Notes: generated by a model from the sequence alone, not told the origin. A DNA stretch of 64,000 nucleotides from Erinaceus europaeus (GCF_950295315.1 NC_080181.1:893026-957025), one strand, 5' to 3'; counted from the first letter of the stretch, positions 42,936 through 55,752 are shown. Program-made: numbers and translations.

Positions 42936-45039
42936 CCTTGCATGAAAGGACATTTTGATCCTTTGCTTCAAGCCGGCTTCTGCGTATTGTGGAGCTCTTG
43001 GGCCGAGTGCAGTGATGAGATGATATCCCCTCTCATGGGGCTGCAAGCACACTTTTTTTCTTGGGACTCTCTTGCTGGGTACCTTCGCCTTTGTTTCCTT
43101 CCTGGGGGCTTTCATTTCTTGGCCGGAGCAGTAGCAGTTTCCCTGATGAGAACTGAATGGATTCCAGTATCTAGGGAAGGTGAAATTGCCTTGGAACCTC
43201 CTAGGATTCAAGTCCAGGACCACTGGAACTGCATCTCCTGCTGCCCAGTTCTTGTACTTGTGGGTATTGCTGGCCTTGAGCTGGAGGCTCTGTGGCTCTC
43301 TGCTCTGACATGTGGGTGGGTAGGTATGTGAGTGGGGACATGGATGTGGAGGAGGGAATGATTGGCACGTGTGAGAGTGACTTCAGAGCACCTTTGTGAT
43401 CTGAGATGTTGAGTTATAGGCAGAAGAGACTGGGTCGGGAGAAGATGGCTACTGCATCAGACACTTAGCAGGTGTACTTCTGAACCTCCTTGGTTGAGTG
43501 CTAGGAGTCCACTTTCACTTCTTAGAGAAAAGGATGGGGAGGGAATGGAGCCAGGAGCTCTGTCCTTCCTGAGTAGGACTGGGACTTGAACCCAGACCTC
43601 TGTGAACAGTGCATCCTCTCATATCCCCAGACATCTGCAGGAGCTCTCACTTTCAGGGCTTAGTGGTGGGGCCAAAGTGACCATGAGCTTCTCTTAGATT
43701 TCAGGGATGGTTGAATACTTTTCATTCATGTCATTCTGTGGTATTTCCCATAATCTGGTTAAATGTGAACTAGTACTTTGAATTAGACTTCAAAGTTGTT
43801 ATGTTCTCTTTTTGAAAGCTCTGATATAAATGGGTCCTGATCCTACTGGGTCCTAAGGAACTTTCTGGAATTTTCAGAGAGGAAACCAAGATGGCAGTTG
43901 GTGGGAAGACACTGACGTACTTGTGCTCTAGCTTTGTATGTTGCCCGGGACTTACATGTTTAGGCACTGGGCCGGGGGGTGCAGGTTGGGGAAACACTGA
44001 GTTATGGAGACTTCATCCCCCTTTGCCCAGCAGCTGAAGAGGCACCCACACCCACAGGTCTAACGGCCTTTTACCAACTTTTGGTAGCAGAGCCTCGCTG
44101 TAGCCAGCATTGCTAATAATAATGAGGAGAAGACAAGCACTCCACCTAAGTTCATCCCAAGGGCTGTCTGGCAGACCACATGTACTGTGATCATGGGGAG
44201 CTTGAGGAAAGAAGAGTGAGGATAGAAATCCTGCAAAGCAGACCTTCCCAGACATCCTGCTGCTCTTCAGACGCTGAAGTGATGGCAGGTGCAGAGAAGG
44301 TGTCTTTGACAATAAGATAGACTCACATTTGTTTAGTTCTTTACCTGCCGCGTGAACATTTCTGCGCGCCCTGTGTATGTTAGTAACAGCTGTGCTGGCA
44401 GGAAGCGTGCCTGTGTCACGGCTCTTCTCTCCCTTACCTAATCAGGCAGATGCTTTGTGTGGGGGTGATGGAGACCCATGAGTGACTGCCCCCAGGCGAA
44501 GGGCTCCATGGGGCCAGCTCAGGGTCCTGGGGTTCTCACTGCTTGTCTAACTGCTTGGGCTCTGGGTCTGTTGCCATGCTCCGTTACTGATGAGCCCTGA
44601 CAGGTGACTCCTCTTGGGAGTTGTGTTCAAGTGATAGGCCCCTACAGTGGCCCAAGAAATGTCCACTTCTCCAGACCCTGGTGCCCAGCCTGGCCTGGCC
44701 TGACTTCCAGCCTGGTCTGTCTTCCTAACCTCCAGTTTGCTTAAGGCACCAGGAAGCAGATAGAGGGGCCAGGAATATTGGCAGCAGGAAGATGCTCATC
44801 TTGGAAATAGCTTTCACTTCCTGGTGAGTCTGCTAACACAAGGGAGGAGTGGAAATGCTAACCAATGCCCAAGCTACTGCGCCACCCTCTGGGCTGGCTT
44901 CCAGATCCCGGGGTGCTATGGGCTGGGTCTGGTGACTTCCCGACAGACAGACTCTGTCCCCAGACTGATGCGCTCTCTCCACTTCTCCATGCTCTCAGGC
45001 TGAATGGGCAGAACCAGGAAGCAGAAGTCTGCTATTTTC
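42936..45039. other. Mostly unique sequence, no gene established
   Basis: Short ORFs only, none with a recognised motif. Confidence 0.35.
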
Positions 45040-45165
45040 TGATTTTCTGTTCTCAGCTGAATGTAAATAAAAAGATGGAAGATAAAATGCAGAAAATTGC
45101 ATTAGCTTGATTAGGTGTCTCATTTGCATAAAAGAGTCTTTGAATCACAATTACCCTCTGGCTTT
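45040..45165. promoter_or_regulatory. Candidate conserved non-coding element
   Basis: AT-rich, non-repeat block with 'gcattagcttgattaggtg', an inverted octamer-like CATTTGCATAAA and 'tttgaatcacaattaccc'. Same reasoning and limits as the block at 42.8 kb. Confidence 0.3.
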
Positions 45166-46239
45166 GGACCCTGTTTTTCTTGCCTTTTCTATTATCTGCT
45201 CCAAGGTCATTACTAAAAGGCTCACTGCTTCTTGGAAAAAGACTTCCTGAAATATTAATTTTAGTGCCCAAAGTAGATTCATAGGGCTTGGTGAATAGCT
45301 TGAGGCTGTGGCAGGATCACTAAGGTAAGAAAGTTATTTTTTTGACTTTGGAAAGAGGGGCCAGGAATTTATTAATGAGCCGCCGGAGGCTCAGGTCCAT
45401 TGTGCTGGCTTGTGTGAGAGGTGTGGGCCACCCTCTGGATGTTACTTGGCCTGGACAGCTGTGAGACAGCCACAATGGTCAGACCTCCTGCTCAGACTGC
45501 AGAGGGTTCTTTGTTTTGTTTTGTTCTCATTTACTGGGGCTGGGTTTAGACTTGGGTGCCTAAAGCTCCAGGTGGGAAATTGACTTGTGGCACATGGACC
45601 CTGGAAGAATTTTTCTTTATTTTTTATATGACTGGAGCTAGAGTATTCAAGATTTTGTTGAATGCCCTTTCAGTTTGTAGTTGCTAGAACATAAAAAGCT
45701 GACTTAACATCTATCCATCCTTGTTTTCCTTGTTCAACCACAGCCTTGTCTGTATTATTTAATCCAGTGCATTTAAAAGAAGTTGTATTCCCCTACGATA
45801 GAGGGAAGAACCCATCTCCCTTAGTAACTAATGATAATACCACAAGCACCACTCCTGAAAACAAAATAAGACAAAACAGCAAACCCCAAAGTGAGCTGGA
45901 AGGTTTTGCATCATTACTGTCGACAGCCCGAGGCTGTAACAGATCTACTTGGAGAGAGTTTGGCTCATCTTGTTGACATACTATTTTGTCTGCTGTGGGT
46001 GCACATGCATTATTCTTGGATCAGAAAACATGGATCAGTTGACAAACGTCAGCAACTTATTTACCTCATCTCACTTAGGAAATACCCTTGGAAGTGAAGT
46101 GTCGATTGCTCCTCCCAGCCAGTGTTGCTCATAGAATGGCCCTCTAGCTCTGCTGCAGCTTTTTCCAATCTTAGTTATGCATTCCCTTCCTCCCCACCCC
46201 CCAGCCTCACATTGCTATAGTCATTTCTGCTTTACTTTA
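45166..46239. other. Unique sequence, no gene seen
   Basis: No supported feature. Confidence 0.35.
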
Positions 46240-46350
46240 AGAAGTGGTTTGCTTAATGTAACAACAAAATAAAGCATGGATTAGAAACAGCATTTCAGTT
46301 TCAGACTTAATGCCTTTGTGATATCTCATTGCCATGCAAATGAGATTCCA
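46240..46350. promoter_or_regulatory. Candidate conserved non-coding element with octamer
   Basis: Contains an exact ATGCAAAT octamer (POU-factor site) at about 46334-46341 in the context 'cattgccatgcaaatgagat', in a repeat-free AT-rich block. Confidence 0.3.
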
Positions 46351-46772
46351 GGAGGTCATCCCTTCAGCAGTTGCTCCAACCCTCATATCTACTTGATATT
46401 CCTTGGCCAAACTTACTACCCATTCATTACTGAGCTCGCCTAGGTGTTTAACTCTTTGTTGGCTTTGCGCCTGCTTTCCAGTGGAGATTGCTAACCTCAC
46501 TCTCCAGAGGGCCCTCTGGCCCTTGCTCCTGCTTCTCAGCATCTCTAGCCTCAGAAAGCCTCGCTCTGTTTGCAAGGTGTACTCATGTATATGTGCATTA
46601 TGGAAAAGGCTTCCTGTGCTGTCTCAAGTGCTGTGACCATTTCTGACTGCTGTATCTTGAGATGCATTTCTCTTGGCACCCAGGACAAGCAGTTGCAATC
46701 ATGTGTGAGATCCTCTAAGAGGTGTACCTGTACTGCTAAACGTCCATGTAATACTTTTTAAAAATTAATTAT

Positions 46773-46885
46773 CTGGGGGCTAGGAACACAGAACTTTGCT
46801 GGTGGGTATGGTGTGGAATTTTATCTTATAATCATACAGTCATGTAAGCCACTACTAATCACAAATAAAAAATAAAAAATGACTT
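46773..46885 (+). mobile_element. SINE-like element, third type
   Basis: 'tgggggctaggaacacagaa' head, then 'ttataatcatacagtcatgt' and 'gccactactaatcacaaat', ending in an AAAAAATAAAAAAT tail. It resembles neither main family closely. Confidence 0.45.
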
Positions 46886-48237
46886 GTAAAAACAGGCTAA
46901 TTAAAAAATTAATAGCCTGTGGTTCAAATGTGACTTAATCTGATTTAACAGATGTGTTCATTGTAAATGGTTACTAAAGGTGAAGGAGCCAGGATTTCAT
47001 TAAATAGAAGACCAATGCCTTTAGTGATTATGAATTCTTGCTGATGTTTCACTTGCAAAGTTAAAGGACTTTTTAAAAATCCACAGTTTCTACTTTATTT
47101 AGCTTATGTGGCCTATGTCACAGAATCCATAGTTTTCAGATGTGTGGGCTTTATTTTAATTATGGTAAAATCTTTTCACTTAAAGATGCCCCTCCAAGTT
47201 ATAAATTTTGTAAAGAAATAAATGTAGTTTGTGACTGATAAATTTGGATTTACTAAAATAATCAGAAATATACACTCAGGTTCTCCTGAAACATCACCTG
47301 TGTGGAAGCCTCCCTACCACACCCACACCATTCTCCCCATCCCCTTTACTAGCGGGGGACCTGTTGAAACCCAGCAGTGAGAGGAGGTAGAACAGGCATT
47401 TGCTGATGTGAGAGACAGTTTGACTCTCACGCGCCTTTGCTGTCACTGTTCATGATCACAGGTGATTCAGTGCTGTGAGTCCAGGCATAGGGGAATTCTC
47501 ACAGCAATGAGTTTGCTTGGAGGGCATTTGGAGAAAGTTTTAAATATTAGTTTGCTCTGAGTTAGATGGAAATGGCCTTTGCCCAAAGCCTTGATACAAA
47601 AATTGCTTTGTTCTGTGTTTTGGGAAATTGTTTTTTTTTTCTAAATAGAAATATGTCATAAAATGTATATGCTTTTTAAATTAGTAGTTCAAACATTTTC
47701 CAACCTACCAAAGTCCATTGTTTCTGAAAATTGAGTACATGGAATTCAAGCTCGCAAACCCAGTGCCAGAGTTCTCTGGGCCTCTCATCTCAGATGCTGC
47801 CAGGTGAGCCAGCTGCTGTGCCTATGGCCTGGGTGGGTCCAAGTCATGGGTCAAGGCTTATACTATGGATGCAGGTTCCAAACTACACACTTCTCATAGA
47901 TTATAACTTTTAGACAGTCATGGCAGACTTTATTAAGACAGCTTAGAATAGCAGTTTTTGACTGTGTTCTGCTCACTGACTGATCAAGCCTAAAGTCTGG
48001 AGAAAGGAACATGCAGCTATATTTAACATCATCTTTGTCATTCCATCCTAGTTCATGTTGAACCTCCACTCCCATTTTTATCTTTATCATTGCTGGGCTT
48101 TCACCACTTTGGGCTGACTTTTCATAGAGAAGGAGACAAAGCAAGAGGGAAAGTTACCACAGCACCAAAGCTTCAGTCACTGTAGTGGGAGCTGGCATGG
48201 AACCCAAGCTGTTCAGAGGTTCTTAGAAGAGACTTTG
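46886..48237. other. AT-rich unique sequence, no gene seen
   Basis: 46.9-47.3 kb is AT-rich and repeat-free and could include further non-coding conserved sequence. A decayed reverse SINE-like fragment may lie at 48112-48230. Confidence 0.3.
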
Positions 48238-48327
48238 GCCCTGGGAGATAACTCAGTAGGCAGAACACATGCATTGCCACTCAAGAGTCTCTGGATTCCA
48301 CCTCCAGTACCACATGAGAGGAGGGGA

Positions 48328-48361
<34 letters not shown>

Positions 48362-48385
48362 ATATATCCTTCTCTCTCAAGAAAA
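48238..48385 (+). mobile_element. Family B SINE with internal (CA)n
   Basis: 'ccctgggagataactcagta' head and 'attccacctccagtaccaca', with the usual CT-rich segment replaced by a (CA)n run at about 48329-48358, followed by CTCTCTC and an A-rich tail. Confidence 0.65.
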
Positions 48386-48464
48386 AAGAAATAGAAGAAA
48401 AGGTGTGGCCCCTGAAGCTTCTTGGTGGCACAAGTTCTTGAGTTGTTTACTTTCTGGTGCTGAA

Positions 48465-50159
48465 ATAGTGGTAGTGGTAGTGGTAGTGGTAGTGGTAGTG
48501 TAGTGGTAGTGTAGTGGTAGTGGTAGTGGTAGACGTAGTGGTAGTGGTAGTGGTAGTGGTAGTGTAGTGGTAGTGTAGTGGTAGTGGTAGTGGTAGACGT
48601 AGTGGTAGTGGTAGTGGTAGAGGTAGTGGTAAAGGTAATGGTAGTTGTAGAGGTAATGATAGTGGTAGAGGTAGTGGTAGAGGTAGTGGTGGTGGTGGTG
48701 GTAGTTGTAGTGGTAGTGGTAGAGGTGGTGGTGGTGGTGGTGGTGGTGGTGGTTGTAGTGGTAGTGGTAGTGGTAGTGGTAGAGGTAGTGGTAGACGTAG
48801 TGGTAGTAGTAGAGGTAGTGGTAGAGGTAGTGGTGGTGGTGGTGGTGGTAGAGGTGGTGGTGGTGGTGGTGGTAGTGGTAGAGGTGGTGGTGGTGGTAGT
48901 GGTAGTGGTAGTGGTAGTGGTAGAGGTGGTGGTGGTGGTAGTTGTAGTGGTAGTGGTAGAGGTAGTGGTAGAGGTAGTGATAGTGGTAGAGCTAATGGTA
49001 GTTGTAGAGGTAGTGATAGTGGTAGAGGTAGTGGTGGTGGTGGTGGTAGTTGTAGAGGTAGTGGTAGAAGTAGTGGTAGAGGTAGTGGTGGTAGTGGTAG
49101 AGGTAGTGGTAGAGGTGGTAGTGGTGGTAGTGGTAGAGGTAGTGGTAGAGGTAGGTGGTGGTGGTGGTGGTAGTTGTAGTGGTAGAGGTGGTGGTGGTAG
49201 TTGTAGTGGTAGTGGTAGAGGTGGTGGTGGTAGTTGTAGTGGTAGTGGTAGAGGTAGTGGCAGTGATAGTGGTAGAGCTAATGGTAGTTGTAGAGGTAGT
49301 GATAGTGGTAGAGGTAGTGGTAGGGGTGGTGGTGGTGGTGGTGGTGGTGGTAGTTGTAGTGGTAGTGGTAGAGGTAGTGGTAGTGGTAGAGGTAGTGGTA
49401 GTGGTAGACGTAGTGGTAGGGGTAGTGGTGGTGGTGGTGGTAGTTGTAGTGGTGTGGTAGTGGTAGAGGTAGTGGTAGTGGTAGAGGTAGTGGTAGTGGT
49501 AGAGGTAGTGGTAGAGGTAGTGGTAGTGATAGTGGTAGAGCTAATGGTAGTTGTAGAGGTAGTGATAGTGGTAGAAGTATTGGTAGGGGTAGTGGTGGTG
49601 GTGGTAGTTGTAGTGGTAGAGGTAGTGGTAGAGGTAGTGGTAGTGGTAGACGTAGTGGTAGTGGTAGAGGTAGTGGTAGTGATAGTGGTAGAGCTAATGG
49701 TAGTTGTAGAGGTAGTGATAGTGGTAGAGGTAGTGGTGGTGGTAGAGGCAGTGGTGGTGGTAGTTGTAGAGGTAGTGGTAGAGGTGGTGGTGGTGGTGGT
49801 AGTTGTAGTGGTAGAGGTAGTGGTGTGTGGTGGTGGTAGTTGTAGAGGTAGTGGTAGGGGTAGTGGTAAGGGTAGTGGTAGAGGTAGTGGTAGAGGTGGT
49901 GGTGGTGGTAGTTGTAGTTGTAGAGGTAGTGGTGGTGGTGGTGGTAGTTGTAGAGGTAGTGGTAGGGGTAGTGGTGGTAGTGGTGGTAGTTGTGGTAGTG
50001 GTAGTGGTAGAGGTAGTGGTGGTGGTAGTTGTAGAGGTGTAGTGGTAGAGATAGTGGTAGAGGTTGTGGTGGTGGTAGTTGTAGTGGTAGTGGTAGAGGT
50101 GGTGGTGGTGGTGGTAGTTGTAGAGGTAGTGGTAGAGGTAGAGGTAGTGGTAGTGGTAG
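48465..50159 (+). repeat. 1.7-kb GGTAGT-type VNTR, nearly C-free on the + strand
   Basis: Built from GGTAGT, GGTGGT, AGAGGT and TGTAGT hexamer/trinucleotide words. Higher-order structure is visible: the landmark GCTAATGGTAGTTGTAGAGG recurs at 48991, 49277, 49540 and 49693. The left end repeats a shorter block with single-base shifts (gtagtgtagtgg). C is almost absent from the + strand. The 542-residue Val/Gly/Ser ORF and its - strand Thr/His/Tyr counterpart are artefacts of the stop-free repeat. Confidence 0.95.
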
Positions 50160-53100
50160 CAGCTTTGAAGCAGCTTGTTCCTCAAAACCTTGCAGTTACT
50201 AAGTGACCTTGCAAGATCGAGGGAAACCTTTCAATGTGGGTTGTGAGGTGATGATGCTGTCTGTGGTTATCTCTGACTCTCTGGTAGGCTCCATGCCACT
50301 TTTGTGTAAAAGCCCCTCACACTGTCTCTATAGCTCCCAGCAGTACTGCTAGGTTGATAGAGGAACATACAAATGTTCAATTACACTTGAATGTCAGAAA
50401 GAGAGGGAACAATTCATCAGCATGATCCTGCCCCAGTATTGCAGCTGAATGCATGCACAGATCTGGGCTCATTCTCAGGGGTCTGGGAACAGGTGCTTGC
50501 TTGGTGCCTAGATGAGCAACTCCAGGTGGAAGTAAACCAGTGACTGATTCAGAGAAGCAGAACTAGATCTAGAAGTTATATACCACATGCACAGGTGGCC
50601 CTGAACCTGAAGGTGTTGGGGACACTTAGTGACTCTGGAGATGTGGCAGTTCTGAGAAATGTGGATTGCAGCTCATCAGGAAAGCAGAGTTTCTCCATAA
50701 AGTCCCCAAAGAGGGTGGAGAGGAGAAAGCTCTCACCAGTTGGGAGCACCTGGCCCTCCGCCTGACTGAGCTCCTGGGACTCGGCCGAGCCCAAACCCTG
50801 TCTTTTCTTCCTGCCTGTGTAGGCCTCCAATTCTAGCTCCTTTTTGTCTGCTCCAGACTTTGCCAGATGTGGCATCTCTCTATGACAGATTTACCCTCTT
50901 TCTTTGTCATTCCCACTTGGCAAAAGCATAAAGAAAGATTGCAGACAAGTCAACTGTCTTTCTGTGGGTAACCGGACATGATGACCACCCTTCCAGATTG
51001 GAGAGAGTAGTTTCCAAATCTCCTCTGTGTTGGCCTCCTGACACCCTGAGCTTGCTGACACCTCAACTGTGGCTTCTCTCAGGAACCTGTCTGCATCTCC
51101 TTAGCCTCACACAACCAAGCTTTGGGGTTCGCTTTACCTTCTAAAATAAACCAGAACCCTTTCCATGAAAGCCGTCATTTAACAAAATAGGGTTTTAGAA
51201 GAGTTCAAAATAAACAATTAAATTGGTCTCACCACAAAGTACTAATGCTTCAGAGGGGGCCTGTTCTCATCACCCCAATGCTTCCTTGTGATCCTTTTAA
51301 CTCTGTCTTAGAAATTTTTCTTACTTTTGTGGGAATGACTTTATTTGTGTTTCCTGCCCCATATACCAGTTGAAAATCAGAAATAAATGACCTGAGAGTG
51401 CATTGAAATTATCAAGTGTCACACCAGCTTTCATATTTCTTCCAAATGACATGGCCCACTGGATAGCCCATCCAGTTTGGAATTACCCAGAGAGGGAAGT
51501 AAATTAGAAAAGCAGAGAGTGCTAGAGTGGCCAGCGGTTGTGCTTTTCCTTGCTGTTTGCTAGAATATGAGACAGCTTATTCATTGACAAAATCTACAGA
51601 AAACACCACTTTGTGCTTGACCTTTATCACTTTAAATTTTAAAAAGAAATTGGAAGACATTTTTTAAAGTGACAACACCTTTATTTATCAGTGTTACCAC
51701 AGAGTGAGAAGATGTTTATGGCAGAGGGGTACATACTAGGGGAGCAGGTGCAGGGCCTCTGGCTCAGTACAGGAAGACTTTTCCAAGAACATCCCAGTGA
51801 GACAGACTGTTGGGAATTTCAGTAGCCATCACAGTGCAGATAACCCCAAGGGGCAGAATAAACTCCTGTAGCACAGCCACCTTAGTGTTCCTGAAAGGCT
51901 GTGAGAGGCATGGAGCACAGAGTCTGGTACAAGCCAGAGAGAACCTAGGGTGGTCTCATTCTCCCAGATACACAGATTGGGGGCATAGTGTAGGATCAGA
52001 ATTTGCTGCTTTAAAGCATGGATCCCATACCTCACTAGGAATGGCCATCTAGATATGAGCACTTTGGCATTTTCAGCATTAAAGATGATATTATAAGATG
52101 GTAGGTTGGTGGTGTGCTGTCAGCAGACCTTGAGGTGTGGGAGTGTTTGACAGAAGTGACTCTGGAAGTGTCTTCACCTCAAGAACCACAGGGGAGTGAG
52201 AAGAGATGGAGGGTCATGGAGGGTGGGAGCAGACCCTGCACCTGCAACCCAAGAAGGAAAATGTAGGCCTGCTGTGTCTGTGTGTGTGCACCTCACACAT
52301 CAGTTGGTGTTTGTCAGAACTGGGGGTCTCAGTATGTGACTGAGTGCCTTCAGTCCAGCTCCTCAGTGATTGCCATCGACCAAGCCTGCTGTCTCACCTG
52401 CCTGCTTGCTTGCTTTCTCTCTTGACTTCATTACATATTGATTGACTTCTTGGATTTTACAAGTTCATAAATCACCTTCTTTTAAGAGGCTTCTTGGCTT
52501 TTGTGTGTATAAGCTGAGAGTACTGGAAAAGATTGATACTTGCATCACAGTAACAAAGAACGTCTTTCCTCCTTGAGCTTCATATACAAGAAAGAAATAT
52601 CAAAAGATAGGGTTATTTTCCTGTGACAGATTTGAAAGCCCTGCAAATGCCTTATGAAAACCCAGGGCTATAGAAGCTGACCTCCGTGGAAGTCATTGGG
52701 GAGAGATGGAGAGACTTCATAGCCAAGCAGAGGATTTCCTACTAATTACATAAGGAGATGCCATGCTCACAAATAGCGGCAGATAAATTTTTCCTGATGG
52801 CAAGTCTGTCGGCCTGGTGGAGGCAGTGGGTTTTCATCTGCAGTCCCAGGTCGCATTTCTGTTGCCTGCAGTAGAATAGCAGATGAGCTAGTACCTCTGA
52901 TTTCTCCTGCTCTAGAAATTTCTGAATGCATCAGTCACAGGAGTTGTTTTATTATTATTACCTTTGTGAGAAAAAGTTGATTGCTCTCTCTGCTACAGAC
53001 ATTTAAAATCCCTATTTCAGAGAAGAATCCTGGAGCATCCAATCCTTACTGATTCCAAATACAAACTGATACATAAATTGAAAGAATTTTTTTCTATATT

Positions 53101-54269
53101 TAGCAGTTAAGTGTTTCTATTATAATGTCAACCAGTAAAGTGCCATCTTGAAATATTGTGCTGCAGATGTGTCCTAAGACATTCTTGTCTGTGGACAGTG
53201 AAGGGCTAGTTCTCCATGTCTAGCACCTAAGGGTTGTCATTGTAATCTCCACCGAATATGTGGGGATCTTTTTATTAAAAAAGTTTGTGCATTTATTTGG
53301 CATCAGTGGTCATTCTCCCTAAACAGCAAGGAAGCGAATATGGTTGGTTGGTAGTTCAGTTTTAGCAACAATAATAAGCAAGCAGTATATCCCAGGCAGT
53401 CCTAAAAAGCTGATTTAATTTGGAGATACCCAGTTATTCTTTCTGAATTAATTTAATTTCTGACAGCCAGTTTAAAACATCAGCAGTGAGAGAGAAAGCA
53501 AAGCTGCATTTGAGGGTGTCTGCAATTAGTAGAGCTGACTATACTGTGTACCCTATAGTATAATTTATCACCTCAGTTTTTATTACAGTGTGATATAAAC
53601 TACTGTGTAAACATTTAAAAGTTATAAGTGATGCAGAGGTGACATTAAGCTACCTAAAGATGGTTGACAAGCCCACCCCCAGTAGAGTTCATTATGCCTA
53701 AAATAGATGTAAGGGGGTGACTCCTCATTAATTGGCAAATTACTTTATGAACCAAGATTCAGGAATAGAATCCACTCACTAAATGAAGACTGCTGTATTT
53801 GAATAATTCTCCAACTGAAAGTTTTCCCATAATCTCTCATCAGCATTATGGGCAGGACAGTGCTTCTTTCCCCTTCAGTGGCTCTGAGTTCCTAGCAGAA
53901 TTCTTACAGACAGGGGCTCAAGGAGAAGCACATTGGGAAAAGGGGTGACTATCTGCACTTTTTCCCTCTGACCGTCTGTCCTTTTGCCCTGGAAGAATAT
54001 TGTGTGAGTGCTGTTGTCAGGTGGACAGTCTAGCGGGGGCTTGAGAATAGTCTCTTTCAACTGTTCTCATGTCAGCTTACAAACTTCCTAAATTAAACCC
54101 TTGTGCCCTCACTCAGAAGTTGTCACTTCTTTTGGAAATGAATGAACTCCATCACCTGTGTCCCATGCTCTCTGGAGGTTTGGCCCTTCAGTCTCTCAAA
54201 ATCACCCCCCCCCCCAAGGGTCCCTGGTTCCTGGCTGCTTGCAGTTTTGGCTGAGGTGTTATAGAGTTT
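50160..54269. other. Unique sequence, no gene established; AT-rich conserved-looking blocks
   Basis: No ORF above about 100 residues and none recognisable. The 52.9-53.8 kb part is AT-rich and repeat-free (for example 'cctcattaattggcaaatta' near 53723), with the texture of conserved non-coding sequence. Confidence 0.3.
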
Positions 54270-54326
54270 GGGGCCAGGCAGTGGCACACCGAGTTAAGTG
54301 CACATAATACAGAGTTTATAGTGTAA
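54270..54326 (+). mobile_element. 5' fragment of a family A SINE
   Basis: 'tggggccaggcagtggcaca' and 'ccgagttaagtgcacataat' match the family A head, after which similarity stops. Retrotransposed copies are usually truncated at the 5' end, so a head-only fragment is more likely the product of a deletion. Confidence 0.6.
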
Positions 54327-54524
54327 GCTTGGCCATGGTACAGGTTCAAGGGAAGTTGGAAAGGTGCTGTGGGTGACAACCTGAGCATCCCTCTGGAAGG
54401 TGGGCTGGAAAATCACTTCAGAGAACAGCCTGAAATTGGTCACTGGGGCTGGCCATAATCACCTAATGGATTTTCCATCTCTTGGAATTTTAGGAAAGGA
54501 AAATAGCCATTAAGATAACTGCAA

Positions 54525-54698
54525 AAGACTGGCTAAATGGTTCACTTGGATAGTGTGCAGCTTTGCCATGTGCATGAATCAGGTTTGAGCCTGGTACCTA
54601 CTATGTTGAAAGAAGCGTCAGTGCTGTTTCTTTCTCTTCCTCTCTCTCGCTCTCTCTCTTGCTCTCGTTTTCTCTCTCTCTCGTTTCCCCCCACTCCC

Positions 54699-54736
<38 letters not shown>

Positions 54737-54750
54737 CAAAGTCTGAAATT
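54525..54750 (+). mobile_element. Family B-related SINE with long (TC)n
   Basis: 'agactggctaaatggttcac', 'gtgcatgaatcaggtttgag' and 'gaagcgtcagtgctgtttct' match the subfamily at 5.83 kb. The CT-rich block is expanded to about 90 bp of TC repeats (54640-54733). Confidence 0.65.
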
Positions 54751-54933
54751 GTGAAGCCCACAACCTCTTCCATTTCTTCTCAATGTAGTAACCCTACCTT
54801 TCTGTAGGGTTTTGCTTCAGAGGAGAGGATGTGCAGAACAGAGACAGGTCTGGGAGAGAAACTGACCAGCATGTGATCAGACAGTGCAAACAGTGTAGCC
54901 CCTAACCCTCTCAGTCTTTTTGAACCCAAGGAG

Positions 54934-55271
54934 TGTTGTATGCTTTACATTGGGTTCTAGTTCTCCCCCGCCAAGAGAATTAGATCAGTCCAGTTAGTTT
55001 CACGGGCCCGCTTGGCCCCGCCCCGAAGGAAACCCGCCAGAGTTCCAGAGTGACAGAGTTCGGAGAGTTCCAGAGTTCGAGAGTAAGAGAGAGTGCTTGC
55101 GCCGCAGCAAAGAGGCAGCAGAGTTCTGTTTGGTGATTAGTTTGTCTTAGTTTATGAATCGTTGTTCCTGAATAAAGAAATACAGCTTCCCTGCCCAGCC
55201 GTTGTCTCCGTGTCTCTGTTCACCACCGTGAAGCCAACCCAGCCAGCTAGAGCTTAAGAATTTTAACAACA
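54934..55271 (+). mobile_element. Solo LTR of an endogenous retrovirus, with perfect 6-bp TSD
   Basis: 338 bp, starting TGTTG and ending CAACA (5-bp inverted ends with TG..CA termini). AAGGAG flanks it on both sides (54928-54933 and 55272-55277). A polyadenylation signal AATAAA lies at 55171-55176, followed by a 'ttgtctccgtgtctctgttc' U5-like segment. A 6-bp duplication is typical of class II (beta-like, ERVK group) elements. There is no internal coding sequence or second LTR, so the provirus was reduced by LTR-LTR recombination. Orientation is set by the poly(A) signal. Confidence 0.85.
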
Positions 55272-55314
55272 AAGGAGCTGTTGGGCTCACTTAAGATGGT
55301 CACAATGAGACTTA

Positions 55315-55545
55315 TATGGTTTATTTATTTATTTATTTATTTACTTATGTGGATGATTCTAAGGTGATTTGCTGTTTGTGTGCAGGCTTCCTGCCAAAGA
55401 GACAATTTTCTTGCCACTTTTGTCATAGTGCTCCACTATCTGTATACCTTGCTGGAGGCTTCTCCAGAGCCAGGAATCAGACAGCAGCCCTACATGCCCC
55501 TGTATATCCAGATACTGTTCCTCTTTTAAGGAACACTACTATTTA
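55315..55545 (-). mobile_element. Decayed SINE-like segment with (TTTA)n
   Basis: A (TTTA)n run (about 55318-55346) is followed by 'catagtgctccactatctgt' and 'ctccagagccaggaatcaga', resembling reverse-strand family B copies such as the one at 39.4 kb. Confidence 0.35.
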
Positions 55546-55752
55546 TCAAGTGATCCAGGATGGTGCATTCTTCTGAATTCCTTAACTTAAAATTGTGTGT
55601 GTGGGGGGGGGGCAGTGTGAGCTTGGCATTGGGACTAAACATGTTATAATGGTGGAGTCCCCTGAAACCAGACAGCCCTGGGAATTGAGTATGTGGTCCC
55701 AGGCATGGTCAGACTGCTGTTTTGACAGATAAGAGTTGGAAGAATGCAGCGC

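Noticed and set aside
48578..50206. 542-residue Val/Gly/Ser-rich ORF
   Set aside because: Translation of the GGTAGT-type VNTR. The composition switches abruptly from Val-rich to Ser/Gly-rich at frame slips, as expected for repeat DNA.
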